A stretch of DNA of 64,000 bases from a virus: IMG/VR virus record IMGVR_UViG_3300013126_000031, positions 1 to 64,000 of that record. One strand, 5' to 3'. Below the pieces are notes generated by a model that worked only from the letters and a program-made list of their open reading frames with translations, was not told the DNA's origin and did not search any database. The first letter of the stretch is position 1. Every line of letters begins with the position of its first letter. A program made the position numbers and the translations under genes. This document shows, in pieces, positions 29,594-36,967 of the stretch.

Positions 29594-30709
29594 TCATTTT
29601 AAAAGTTTTTTAAAGTTATCTTTCTCAATACTTTGTATTGCTTTACCCAATTCTGGACCAGGTTTCAATCCCATTTTATCCATAACTTCTGGACCAGTAA
29701 CACTTAAACCAAATTTTAAAAACGCATCAACTAACTTTTCATTAATACCTTCTAATTTAGAAAATTTAGTTATTTGCTCTGGTGTTATACCAGAATGTTT
29801 TTGTGCTTTTTTAAGTATAACAGCTGTATCAACAGATAGTTTTAATAACCCAACTAAAAATACAACACCTTTAATTTCTTCGGCTGAGTATTTTAATGTG
29901 TTTAATTGTTTATTTAACATATCGATATCGTTATGCTTCAATAATGTTGCCAAAATTATAATTGGGTCATTATCCTCAATAAATCTTTTGTCAACTTTTA
30001 ACCCTTTAAAGACCCAATCAAATAATCCGTATTTGTCAATCATTTTTAAAAATGATTTAACTGATTTAGCTGATTTTATCCCTTTTAAAAATTCATCTCT
30101 AATTCTTTCACCAGATATACCTTCAAGACTTGCATCTTTTTTTAATGCAGCATCTGTTGATGGGTCTAGCTGATTTCCAAACCTACCAGCAAATCTTATC
30201 GCTCTAAGTATTCTAAGTCTGTCTTCGCCAAATCTATCTTCTGGTGAACCAACTGTTCTTACAACACCATTTTTAAGGTCTTCCACACCACCAACAAGGT
30301 CAACAACCTCTTGTGTATCTATATCATAAAATAAAGCGTTAATTGTTAAATCACGTCTTTTAACATCGCCTTCTATGTTTGTAAAAGACACAGCGTCTGG
30401 TCTTCTACCACCAGATAAATCATTTCTAAAAGTAGCTACTTCATACTCTCCCATATCAGTAAAAACATTGATAACACCAAAAGCTTTACCAGTTGGTAAA
30501 GTTTTAAGACCAGCTTTAGCCATCATTTCTTCAACCTTGTCTGGTATAGCATCTGTTGCCAAATCGTAGTCTTTAGGTTCTTTACCTAACAACGCATCTC
30601 TAACAGCACCACCAACAACAAATAATTTAAAACCATTATTTTTAAACACATTAGCTATTTCTAAAATGTCTTTAGGTATTGGTATATCAAATTTAATTCT
30701 CTTTTCCAT
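29594..30709 (-). CDS. cca: CCA-adding tRNA nucleotidyltransferase
   Basis: 371 residues. The N-terminal catalytic domain has LFVVGGAVRDALLG and KDYDLAT (DxD), followed by TFRND and RRDLTINALFYD, as in class II CCA-adding enzymes or poly(A) polymerases. Most phage tRNAs and the tmRNA here lack encoded CCA, which makes this enzyme directly useful. Host-type promoter at 30712-30746; it follows the FKBP terminator. Confidence 0.92.
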   Translation of the reverse strand: MEKRIKFDIPIPKDILEIANVFKNNGFKLFVVGGAVRDALLGKEPKDYDLATDAIPDKVEEMMAKAGLKTLPTGKAFGVINVFTDMGEYEVATFRNDLSGGRRPDAVSFTNIEGDVKRRDLTINALFYDIDTQEVVDLVGGVEDLKNGVVRTVGSPEDRFGEDRLRILRAIRFAGRFGNQLDPSTDAALKKDASLEGISGERIRDEFLKGIKSAKSVKSFLKMIDKYGLFDWVFKGLKVDKRFIEDNDPIIILATLLKHNDIDMLNKQLNTLKYSAEEIKGVVFLVGLLKLSVDTAVILKKAQKHSGITPEQITKFSKLEGINEKLVDAFLKFGLSVTGPEVMDKMGLKPGPELGKAIQSIEKDNFKKLLK

Positions 30710-30711
30710 AC

Positions 30712-30746
30712 TACAAATGTAATAATATAATTTTAAATATACAAAT
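30712..30746 (-). promoter_or_regulatory. Host-type promoter of the CCA enzyme gene
   Basis: TTTG near 30743 and TACATTTGTA (-7) at 30712-30721 on the minus strand, immediately before the ATG at 30709. Confidence 0.65.
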
Positions 30747-30750
30747 AAAA

Positions 30751-30784
30751 ATAAAAAAACCCAGACATTAAATCTGGGTTTTTA
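30751..30784 (-). terminator. Terminator after FKBP gene
   Basis: Minus-strand hairpin AAAACCCAGA / TCTGGGTTTTTTT with a T-run. Confidence 0.9.
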
Positions 30785-30803
30785 TTTTTTTTTCCGAATT
30801 AGA

Positions 30804-31220
30804 TTAAACCACTTCAACAACTTCTAAATCGAAGATTAAGTCTTTACCAGCCAATGGATGGTTCGCATCCAATACAACTGTGTTCTCTTTAACTTCAGCA
30901 ACCGTTACTATAATTGGCCCTTGCGGTCCGTTTGCTGTTAATTGTGCTCCAACTTCAACTCCTTCTGGTACAAATTGTTTTTCCACTTCTTGAGTCATGT
31001 CTTCTCTAACTGGACCATAAGCTTCAGCAGATGGGATAGTGATTGTTTTCTTCTCACCAGCTTTCATACCTTGTAATCCTTGCTCAAAGCCTGGTATTAA
31101 CATACCTTTACCTAACTCAGCTGTTAATGGTTCTCTATCAATAGATGAATCAAAAACTGTGTTATCTTCTAATCTACCAGTGTAATGTACTTTTACAGTA
31201 CTGTTTTCGTTTACTGTCAT
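30804..31220 (-). CDS. FKBP-type peptidyl-prolyl isomerase (SlyD-like)
   Basis: 138 residues: VKVHYTGRLEDNTVFDSS, GKGMLIPGFEQGLQGMKAGE and the flap domain starting EAYGPVRED, as in SlyD-type FKBPs. It would speed prolyl isomerisation and chaperone folding, perhaps of virion proteins, beside the phage DnaJ. It has its own terminator. Confidence 0.93.
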   Translation of the reverse strand: MTVNENSTVKVHYTGRLEDNTVFDSSIDREPLTAELGKGMLIPGFEQGLQGMKAGEKKTITIPSAEAYGPVREDMTQEVEKQFVPEGVEVGAQLTANGPQGPIIVTVAEVKENTVVLDANHPLAGKDLIFDLEVVEVV

Positions 31221-31276
31221 ATTTTACTTTTTAAATTAATTTATTTTAACAAATATACAATTAATATTATTACTTG

Positions 31277-31828
31277 TCAACTATATTTGAAAATAATTTT
31301 TCCTAATCTAATTGCTTTTTCTTTGAATTGTTCATAAGTGCCATTATTTTCAATGATTATGTCAGCACACGATTTGTCAATGTTGAATGAACTAGCATCT
31401 TCGTTAGGTAATCTATCAGATGCATCCACCCAAAGAACCAAATCAAAAATACCTTGTCTTAAACATTCTTCAATCTCATCTCTATCACGCATTCCAACGT
31501 AACAATCTGAACGTTCTAAAATACCTTTGGCTAATCTAGCTCTATCATTTTTGTTGTAATCACAAATAGCTTCATACCATTCTTGTCTGTGATTTACTCG
31601 GTCCTCAAAACATTCTTCTGGTGTTTTGTAACCATACTTATCTTTCAATAAATCATACAAAAAGATATTTGCAGCTGATTGTGATGATGATTCAAAAGTA
31701 TAACCAAATTCTTCATTGAAAATCTCTGCCAACGAATCCTTTCCGTGGCGCATGTTACCTATAATCAACAATTTAGGTTTACTTTCTTTACCAATTAATC
31801 TTTTTAAGATTTTTGTTTCTACATCCAT
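31277..31828 (-). CDS. Deoxynucleoside monophosphate kinase (T4 gp1-like)
   Basis: 183 residues with P-loop LLIIGNMRHGKDSLAEIF, and a later RDRDEIEECLRQG segment as in phage dNMP kinases. It would phosphorylate dNMPs from degraded host DNA for phage DNA synthesis. It lies 21 nt downstream of the small gene at 31850. Confidence 0.85.
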   Translation of the reverse strand: MDVETKILKRLIGKESKPKLLIIGNMRHGKDSLAEIFNEEFGYTFESSSQSAANIFLYDLLKDKYGYKTPEECFEDRVNHRQEWYEAICDYNKNDRARLAKGILERSDCYVGMRDRDEIEECLRQGIFDLVLWVDASDRLPNEDASSFNIDKSCADIIIENNGTYEQFKEKAIRLGKIIFKYS

Positions 31829-31849
31829 TATATTATTATTATTTAAAGT

Positions 31850-32110
31850 TTAATCCCATTCTAAAATATTTTGGTCACGGTCTTCAATGACACAACGTAA
31901 CCCTTTTTCCACATCACAATGATAAGTAATATAATCATTACCTATAACCATACATGTATTAACACCCAACGCTTCATAAAATTTATCACTATCTATTTTG
32001 TATTTTTCTAAAATAAATTCTATCTCACCACTAGTAAACCCTTCTTTATGTTTGGTTTTATAAGTGTCAATAAATAATTCTAAATTTTCACTTGTTAATT
32101 TCTTTACCAT
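31850..32110 (-). CDS. Hypothetical protein, 86 aa
   Basis: Starts MVKKLTSENLELFIDTYKTK. Helical first half (a small helical domain of EF-hand-free type) and a short beta C-terminus. Probably in the same operon as the dNMP kinase. No family recognised. Confidence 0.6.
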   Translation of the reverse strand: MVKKLTSENLELFIDTYKTKHKEGFTSGEIEFILEKYKIDSDKFYEALGVNTCMVIGNDYITYHCDVEKGLRCVIEDRDQNILEWD

Positions 32111-32229
32111 CTTTTTCTATTTTTTATTCGACTTTTCTTATTAAGAATAACAATAAGTATTATGAATATAATAAGAATCATTTTTTACAAATTTACATAT
32201 TTTTTTGTTATTATGCAAGTATAAAACAA

Positions 32230-32255
32230 AAAAAGCCATCATTTAGATGGCTTTT
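32230..32255 (-). terminator. Terminator of the third RNA array
   Basis: Minus-strand hairpin AAAGCCATCT / ATGATGGCTTTTTTT just after the tRNA-Cys-like gene. Confidence 0.9.
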
Positions 32256-32263
32256 AATAAGGT

Positions 32264-32341
32264 CAGAATAGTCTTTGTGGAATTGAACCACTAATCAAAT
32301 TTGCAATTTAATATTAACCTTAGTTTTGCTGGAACTATTCT
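32264..32341 (-). tRNA. tRNA-Cys(GCA)-like, second copy
   Basis: The acceptor AGAATAG/CTATTCT is perfect, the anticodon arm TTAAA-TTGCAAA-TTTGA is good, and the T-loop is TTCAATT. The T-stem has only 4 clear pairs and 3-4 extra nucleotides precede the acceptor 3' strand. It may be a divergent tRNA-Cys. Confidence 0.6.
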
Positions 32342-32347
32342 TTTTAG

Positions 32348-32418
32348 TAGCGTAGCGTGGAGTCGAACCACCCTTCAAGGTTATGAGCCTCGTGTGCAAC
32401 CTCTTACACCATAACGCA
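32348..32418 (-). tRNA. tRNA with anticodon CAT, weak acceptor
   Basis: The anticodon arm CGAGG-CTCATAA-CCTTG and D-stem GTGT/ACAC are clear. The acceptor TGCGTTA/CTACGCT has three mismatches and the variable loop is short. It may be an isoleucine (lysidine) type or partly decayed. Confidence 0.6.
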
Positions 32419-32419
32419 A

Positions 32420-32475
32420 TATATCCTCGGCACCAGTTACGTTACCACTAAGGTAAGAGGCTTTACTGGGCCATT
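32420..32475 (-). ncRNA. Hairpin element between CAT tRNAs
   Basis: GGC-CCAGT pairs with ACTGG-TGCC around an inner TTACC/GGTAA hairpin. It occupies the whole space between the two tRNA genes. Confidence 0.35.
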
Positions 32476-32477
32476 TG

Positions 32478-32549
32478 TAGCGGAAGATGGACTCGAACCA
32501 CCGACCTCAAGGTTATGAGCCTTGCGAGCTTCCTCTGCTCTATTCCGCA
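32478..32549 (-). tRNA. Initiator tRNA-fMet(CAT)
   Basis: The D-arm GAGC-AGAGGAA-GCTC and anticodon arm CAAGG-CTCATAA-CCTTG are of initiator type, and the acceptor TGCGGAA/TTCCGCT has the mismatched first pair (T-T) that marks initiators. T-arm GGTGG-TTCGAGT-CCATC. No encoded CCA. Confidence 0.85.
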
Positions 32550-32559
32550 ATGTTGTATC

Positions 32560-33026
32560 CTAGGTTGGCAGTGAGCCAACTATTAAATAGTTGCTTGGCA
32601 CCCATTTAATAAGGACAATTCCTCTAGAATAAGTTTGGCCAGAATCTTCTTTTTTACTTTTGTTTTCTGAATAATAGTATAAATAAATTGCTGAATAGAT
32701 TCTTTCTGCCAATAAGTTTATCTCAAGATGGTTTTCTTAATATTTTTCATCCCAGCGGATTAACCCTTTTTACGTCTTCGGCTTAGCTTTGGCGAGAGTC
32801 TACTGTTCTTCAACTACATCCTACTCGCACCTATTGGGGTGGTTGTGACGTGATTTTTGTTTTAGTTGGAAACCTAACCAATTTTGTTTAATTCCGTTGT
32901 TAAAGCATGTTTTCACATTTCTAACATACCAATTAAACGAATCATAGTTGTATCTGTTTTTGTTTGGTTGCAGAACCCATCTTTTTTAGATAATATTTTT
33001 AATAAGTTAAAGAACGTTGTTTTTAA
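32560..33026 (-). ncRNA. Long structured leader or novel ncRNA
   Basis: No gene of convincing size lies in these 470 nt, yet a strong host-type promoter and a boxA-like CGTTCTTTAACTTATT precede it. The minus strand has TTGGTTAGG/CCTAACCAA-type repeats, GGCGAGAGT/ACTCTCGCC around 32790, an AAGCTAAGCCGAAGACG segment and a terminal ACTATTTAATAGT hairpin. It leads into tRNA-fMet. I could not match RNase P, 6S or group I introns. Confidence 0.4.
33008..33018 (-). promoter_or_regulatory. boxA-like element before RNA array
   Basis: Minus strand CGTTCTTTAACTT close behind the promoter at 33033-33066; near match to the bacterial boxA. Confidence 0.45.
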
Positions 33027-33032
33027 TTATAT

Positions 33033-33066
33033 TACAAATGTACAAATAAATATCTCGTTTGTCAAG
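33033..33066 (-). promoter_or_regulatory. Host-type promoter of the third RNA array
   Basis: CTTGACAAAC (-33) and TACATTTGTA (-7) on the minus strand. The next clear genes downstream are tRNAs. Confidence 0.75.
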
Positions 33067-33098
33067 TAAAAACCAAAATATTTTTAAAAAAAAATAAA

Positions 33099-33308
33099 TT
33101 ATTCTGGTTTTATTGGTTGGTTGAACTCTTCAACCACCACAAACACATAGTGTTTTTTCTCAAGATTGTGTACCACATTTAAAACACGATAATATCTATC
33201 GATGTAAATAAATTCATCCCTTCTTGGTATAATAGTAAATTTAACATCTATTTTTAAAGGTTGCCATTTACTATCCAATAATGTTATATTATATTTTCGT
33301 CTAAACAT
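33099..33308 (-). CDS. Hypothetical protein, 69 aa
   Basis: Starts MFRRKYNITLLDSKWQPLKI. Beta-rich with VVHNLEKKHYVFVVVEEF, similar in style to small phage accessory proteins. Divergent from the GIY-YIG gene at 33384. Confidence 0.55.
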   Translation of the reverse strand: MFRRKYNITLLDSKWQPLKIDVKFTIIPRRDEFIYIDRYYRVLNVVHNLEKKHYVFVVVEEFNQPIKPE

Positions 33309-33383
33309 GATTAAATATATGATTATTTTTATTATTAGTCAATATTTATAGATAAATAACGAATAACTTAAAACTTAGAAATT

Positions 33384-33971
33384 ATGGGATGCGGAATATA
33401 TAAAATTATTAACAACGTTAATAATAAATTATATATTGGTAGTTCTATGAATATTAAATCTAGATTTAGTAAGCATAAATCATTATTAAAAAATAACAAA
33501 CATGATAATGATTATTTACAAAATTCTTTTAATAAATATGGTATAGATAATTTTTCATTTGAAGTTATTGAATTTTGTGAAGTTAGTGAATTAATTGATA
33601 AGGAAAATTATTATATCAATTTTTATAAAAGTAATAATCTAAACTTAGGTTATAATTTGGCAACTGTTAATGAATTTAGAAGAAATAATTATAATAAGGA
33701 AGTTAAAATTAAAAACTCTAAAATAAACTTATTAAAAAACGGTAATTTTACTAATTTTAAAGCAATTAATTTAACAACAAATGAAGAAATAATATTTGAT
33801 TCATTAGTCACCGCTGCCGATTATTTAGCTAACAAAAATTTTTCAAAAGGTAAATTATCTAACATAAGACAAAAGATATCTTATTGTTTAAGAGGAAAGA
33901 AAGTTAATAATGGTTCTAAAGGTTCAATTAGAAAAACCGCCTACAATCATTTGTGGGTTATAATAAAATAA
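33384..33971 (+). CDS. GIY-YIG homing endonuclease
   Basis: 195 residues: GIYKIINNVNNKLYIGSSMN (GIY and YIG strands), RFSKHKSLL (Arg), the catalytic-type E in NYYINFY region, then a NUMOD-like C-terminus (AINLTTNEEIIFDSL). Preceded by a late-type ATATTTATA box at about 33341-33349. AT-richer than its neighbours, as expected for a mobile gene. Confidence 0.9.
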   Translation: MGCGIYKIINNVNNKLYIGSSMNIKSRFSKHKSLLKNNKHDNDYLQNSFNKYGIDNFSFEVIEFCEVSELIDKENYYINFYKSNNLNLGYNLATVNEFRRNNYNKEVKIKNSKINLLKNGNFTNFKAINLTTNEEIIFDSLVTAADYLANKNFSKGKLSNIRQKISYCLRGKKVNNGSKGSIRKTAYNHLWVIIK

Positions 33972-33995
33972 CATAAATAAAAAAGACAGAAAAAA

Positions 33996-34082
33996 ATGGT
34001 AAAACAAGATTTAAATTTTGGATGCGGATGCGGTAAACCAAAAACTAACACAACAACACCTCCACCACCACCAAGTAAATAA
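33996..34082 (+). CDS. Short Cys/Pro-rich peptide, 28 aa
   Basis: ATG at 33996 gives MVKQDLNFGCGCGKPKTNTT then P5-SK, ending just before a bidirectional terminator. The CGCG and polyproline make a coding origin plausible, but nothing homologous is recognised. It could be a small metal-binding or virion tip peptide. Confidence 0.45.
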   Translation: MVKQDLNFGCGCGKPKTNTTTPPPPPSK

Positions 34083-34100
34083 TGTGTTGTTAAAGAAATT

Positions 34101-34128
34101 AAAAGGGGCTTATTGAGCCCCTTTTTTA
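34101..34128. terminator. Bidirectional terminator
   Basis: AAAAGGGGCT-TATTG-AGCCCCTTTTTT works on both strands between the peptide gene and the convergent membrane protein gene. Confidence 0.85.
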
Positions 34129-34467
34129 TTCTATTGGGTCTGGACCAGTTGGCATATCTACTGATTGAGTCTGTGTTGTACCAGATGGTGATGTTGTTTG
34201 TGTATCACCACTAGTTGGTGCTTTAGGTTCTTCTGGTTTTTCCTCTTCTTTTTTACCAAACCTTTCTAATAATATAGCACCCATTCCAATTTCAACAATC
34301 CATTCCATTGATTTGAACATATGCTCTTCGACTTTAAACCCCAAATATAAATTCGATATAAAGCCAATTACCATCATTAAAAAAGCTAAAAAGGCAATAA
34401 ACCTTTTGCTCGATACATCGCTTTTAGAACTAAAAGCCTTTAATAAAAATTTTTTAAAATCGTTCAT
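34126..34467 (-). CDS. Two-TM holin-like membrane protein
   Basis: 113 residues. The N-terminus is basic; hydrophobic segments at about 23-45 and 55-70 are followed by a charged and then Thr/Ser/Pro-rich tail. This layout fits a phage holin, but homology is not certain and it is 16 kb from the lysozyme. A late-type box is at 34482-34490. Confidence 0.55.
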   Translation of the reverse strand: MNDFKKFLLKAFSSKSDVSSKRFIAFLAFLMMVIGFISNLYLGFKVEEHMFKSMEWIVEIGMGAILLERFGKKEEEKPEEPKAPTSGDTQTTSPSGTTQTQSVDMPTGPDPIE

Positions 34468-34481
34468 AGTTTTACTTTTAA

Positions 34482-34490
34482 TATAAATAT
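34482..34490 (-). promoter_or_regulatory. ATATTTATA late-type box
   Basis: Minus strand ATATTTATATTAAAA 15 nt before the start of the holin-like gene. Confidence 0.5.
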
Positions 34491-34500
34491 ATCAAAAATA

Positions 34501-34533
34501 AAAAACCCCCAGTAAAGCGACTTACTGAGGGTC
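34501..34533 (-). terminator. Terminator after tmRNA
   Basis: Minus-strand stem CCCTCAGTAAG / CTTTACTGGGGG followed by a T-run; about 50 nt after the tmRNA 3' end. Confidence 0.8.
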
Positions 34534-34582
34534 ATAATTTCATTTCTCGTGGCGTGTTGTTTGAGAATGAATCTGTTAGAAG

Positions 34583-34936
34583 TGGAGATAATGGGATTCG
34601 AACCCATGTGTTGAATATTCTTCGATGCTTTCTACATGTTTAGGTCATGATTTTCTAACCATCCGAAACTTTCCTTAATTTTATAGTGGTTTTGGTTCCA
34701 CTAGTATTCATACCATAGATGGTTTACCATCATCTCGTTAGTGGATTACCACTATCAGCAGTGTTAGGCAACTGCAAGCTCTCCGTTAGAAACGAATGTC
34801 GCTTCGTCAAGGAAATTTTCTGATACGATTAAATCGTTGTCATTTCTTGTTCTAATAGTATTTTTTAAAGTGCTTCCAATCTAGCACTACATGCTTACTA
34901 CCTACGACTATACCCAGTCAATACCGTCATATCCCC
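34583..34936 (-). ncRNA. ssrA: tmRNA (one-piece)
   Basis: The 354-nt RNA starts GGGGATATGACGGTATTGAC and ends with a T-arm (ATGGG-TTCGAAT-CCCAT), TATCTCC and discriminator A. GGGGATA pairs with TATCTCC. In the middle an open tag frame ends ...GELAVA-stop at 34764 and begins about NDNDLIVSENF near 34844, so the tag is long (up to about 27 residues). Several pseudoknot-type hairpins follow. CCA is not encoded. With host SmpB it would rescue stalled ribosomes and tag phage or host proteins. Confidence 0.9.
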
Positions 34937-34939
34937 ATA

Positions 34940-34953
34940 ATTTTAAAGAACGT
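34940..34953 (-). promoter_or_regulatory. boxA-like element before tmRNA
   Basis: Minus strand ACGTTCTTTAAAATT ends 4 nt before the tmRNA 5' end, as in other RNA arrays of this window. Confidence 0.4.
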
Positions 34954-34958
34954 GTCTT

Positions 34959-35093
34959 TTAATTTACTAAGTAAAAAACCTCACCATTGTAAACAATGAA
35001 ATTAAAATAATTTTTTGAAGACTTAGAGTATTCTAAAGTCTCGTTTTCTAAATTTAAGAAAACAGAATTATTTATAAATTTTACTGTATTCAT
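34959..35093 (-). CDS. Hypothetical protein, 44 aa
   Basis: Start at 35093 (MNTVKFINNSVFLNLENETL), after a late-type box (ATATTTATAAAA near 35104-35112). It ends 23 nt before the tmRNA, so both may be on one transcript. Function unknown. Confidence 0.55.
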   Translation of the reverse strand: MNTVKFINNSVFLNLENETLEYSKSSKNYFNFIVYNGEVFYLVN

Positions 35094-35152
35094 AATGTGT
35101 TTTATAAATATGTGGGTTTTCGTTAAAAAACCCACTTTATTTATTTTCTTAT

Positions 35153-35187
35153 TACAAATGTACAAACATTTTTCAAATAATGCAAAT
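35153..35187 (-). promoter_or_regulatory. Host-type promoter upstream of tmRNA unit
   Basis: TTTGC near 35182 and TACATTTGTA (-7) at 35153-35162 on the minus strand. No other gene intervenes before 35093. Confidence 0.7.
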
Positions 35188-35197
35188 ATTTTTGCAA

Positions 35198-35914
35198 TTA
35201 TTTTTTCTTTTTTGTTGTTATGATATGGTCAACAATACCATAAGCCAATGCTTCATCAGAATTTAACCATAAATCACGACTTGCATCTTCCATAACTTGT
35301 TTAGGGTCTTTATCAGTGTATTTACCTAACAACCCGAATAATAACTCGTTATATTTTTCACCCTCAGCAATTGAACGTCTGATGTCTTGGATATTACCTT
35401 GAGCACCAGTCGATACTTGGTGTAGCATAACTCTACTAAAACGCAGCGTATAACGTTTACCTTTTGTTCCAGCACCTAATAATATACTCCCCATACTTGC
35501 AGCCATACCAGTATTGATAGTGATGCAATCAGATGTGATGTAGTCCATTACGTCAACAATTGATAACCCAGATTTTACTGAACCACCTGGACTATCGACA
35601 TGTAATGTGATGTCTTTTCTTTCTAAATTATCTAAGAACATCAACTGTGCTTGTACAACTGTACTCATTCTGTCGTTAACTGGTCCAGCTAACCATATAA
35701 TTCTATCCATCATCATTCTGGAGAAAATATCCATCTGTGTCACTCTTAATTCTCTTTCTTCAAGAATGTATGGTGTTAATGACGCTGAAGGAACCATAAG
35801 TGATGCTTGAGAACCGTAAAGTTTTTCTTGCATTTGTTCCCATTGGTAAAAATCCGTTGAAGAAATCCCCATATGCTTAATAGCATAATCTTTAAATTCG
35901 TTAGTTAAATTCAT
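35198..35914 (-). CDS. clpP: ClpP-type serine protease
   Basis: Motifs for the catalytic triad are clear: GMAASMGSILL (Ser), RVMLHQVSTG (His) and DASRDLWLN (Asp), with HVDSPGGSV before them. Start taken at 35914 (MNLTNEFKDYAIKHMG), directly behind the upstream stop; the frame is open 13 codons further. A phage ClpP could work as prohead protease or with host ClpX/ClpA, and it may degrade tmRNA-tagged proteins. Confidence 0.92.
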   Translation of the reverse strand: MNLTNEFKDYAIKHMGISSTDFYQWEQMQEKLYGSQASLMVPSASLTPYILEERELRVTQMDIFSRMMMDRIIWLAGPVNDRMSTVVQAQLMFLDNLERKDITLHVDSPGGSVKSGLSIVDVMDYITSDCITINTGMAASMGSILLGAGTKGKRYTLRFSRVMLHQVSTGAQGNIQDIRRSIAEGEKYNELLFGLLGKYTDKDPKQVMEDASRDLWLNSDEALAYGIVDHIITTKKKK

Positions 35915-35915
35915 A

Positions 35916-36170
35916 TTATTGTATTTTTCCATCTTTTTTAATAACACACTCACCAGACATCATTAAAAATTCATATCTGTTTAATGTTTCTAATTTATCA
36001 TCAGCTTCTGTCAATGCTGCTAAAGCTTCTTCAGCGTTTTTATAATAATCATCAGTTGAATGGTCACCAATACCTACTGAATGGTGAGATAACAATTGAA
36101 GAGTTAATAACGCTTTTTGTCTTTGAGCTTCTATCGATGCTCTTAACATTTGTTTTAATGGTTTATTCAT
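35916..36170 (-). CDS. Hypothetical protein, 84 aa
   Basis: MNKPLKQMLRASIEAQRQKA, helical throughout except a C-terminal hairpin. Directly upstream of clpP with stop and start adjacent. Function unknown. Confidence 0.65.
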   Translation of the reverse strand: MNKPLKQMLRASIEAQRQKALLTLQLLSHHSVGIGDHSTDDYYKNAEEALAALTEADDKLETLNRYEFLMMSGECVIKKDGKIQ

Positions 36171-36173
36171 ATC

Positions 36174-36470
36174 TTATAAAAAACTACCTCTAATAAATAC
36201 TGGTGTGTTTTCACCCAACCAAGCACCTTTAATATTATACTCGAAATACTCAATCGCCATTATATACTTTTCACTTTCAATTTCATCTTCAGTCATACCT
36301 TCAGTATCTTCCAATTCCATTTGTTTTGATAGTATATCAACTATTTTTTCTTCGTCATAGGCGACAACTGGGCCGAGGTTAATTCTCTCGGCCATGCCTA
36401 TGATAGCACTATCAAATCCATCAATTAATAATGCTTCTTCATTTATTTCAGCTATCTCTTCTCTAGTCAT
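36174..36470 (-). CDS. Acidic hypothetical protein, 98 aa
   Basis: MTREEIAEINEEALLIDGFD; acidic and helical, C-terminal IRGSFL. Start and stop overlap the upstream gene by 1 nt. It contains AIEYFEYNIKGAWLGENTPVF but no recognised motif. Confidence 0.65.
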   Translation of the reverse strand: MTREEIAEINEEALLIDGFDSAIIGMAERINLGPVVAYDEEKIVDILSKQMELEDTEGMTEDEIESEKYIMAIEYFEYNIKGAWLGENTPVFIRGSFL

Positions 36471-36922
36471 TAGTATGCTTTTACTTTTTTACTCGTTGCG
36501 CTAGAAGCCTCATCTTCAGCTTGTTTTGCTGCATCATAAAGAGACTTAATAGATTCTCTTAATGTGTTCCATTTCTCGAATGTATGTTTAGATAACACAC
36601 CACTGAAAGTGATAACATCTGCTTTTGTGATTACTAACTTATCGTTTTCGGTATCATAATGAATACTAGCTAATGATTCTTCAACTACAATACGTCTTTG
36701 TTCGTCAGTTAATTGTTCAAAGATTTGTTCATTAAGAACGATAATGATGTCATCACCAGTTCTATACTTCAATAATTCGTTAGCCTTGTTAACTTTGAAC
36801 AATTCTTTTGCTCTGTTATTAACTAATACTGTGATGTTAACGTATTGGTCTAAACCAACAGCTTTAATTACTTCGTTGTACAAATCCAACGTGTCTTCAA
36901 ATGGTTCTTCAAATTTTGCCAT
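36470..36922 (-). CDS. Hypothetical protein, 150 aa
   Basis: Starts MAKFEEPFEDTLDLYNEVIK. Mixed alpha/beta, with LTDEQRRIVVEESLASIHYD in the middle, which recalls a small metallopeptidase-like helix but lacks HExxH. It opens the four-gene clpP operon. Confidence 0.6.
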   Translation of the reverse strand: MAKFEEPFEDTLDLYNEVIKAVGLDQYVNITVLVNNRAKELFKVNKANELLKYRTGDDIIIVLNEQIFEQLTDEQRRIVVEESLASIHYDTENDKLVITKADVITFSGVLSKHTFEKWNTLRESIKSLYDAAKQAEDEASSATSKKVKAY

Positions 36923-36967
36923 ATTACTTTTCTTTTTATTTATTAAACATTTATTTATACAAATATA

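Noticed and set aside
32560-33026. RNase P RNA (GAGGAA..GTCC-like segment near 32625)
   Set aside because: The partner ACAGAA and CR-V segments are absent and the order is wrong.
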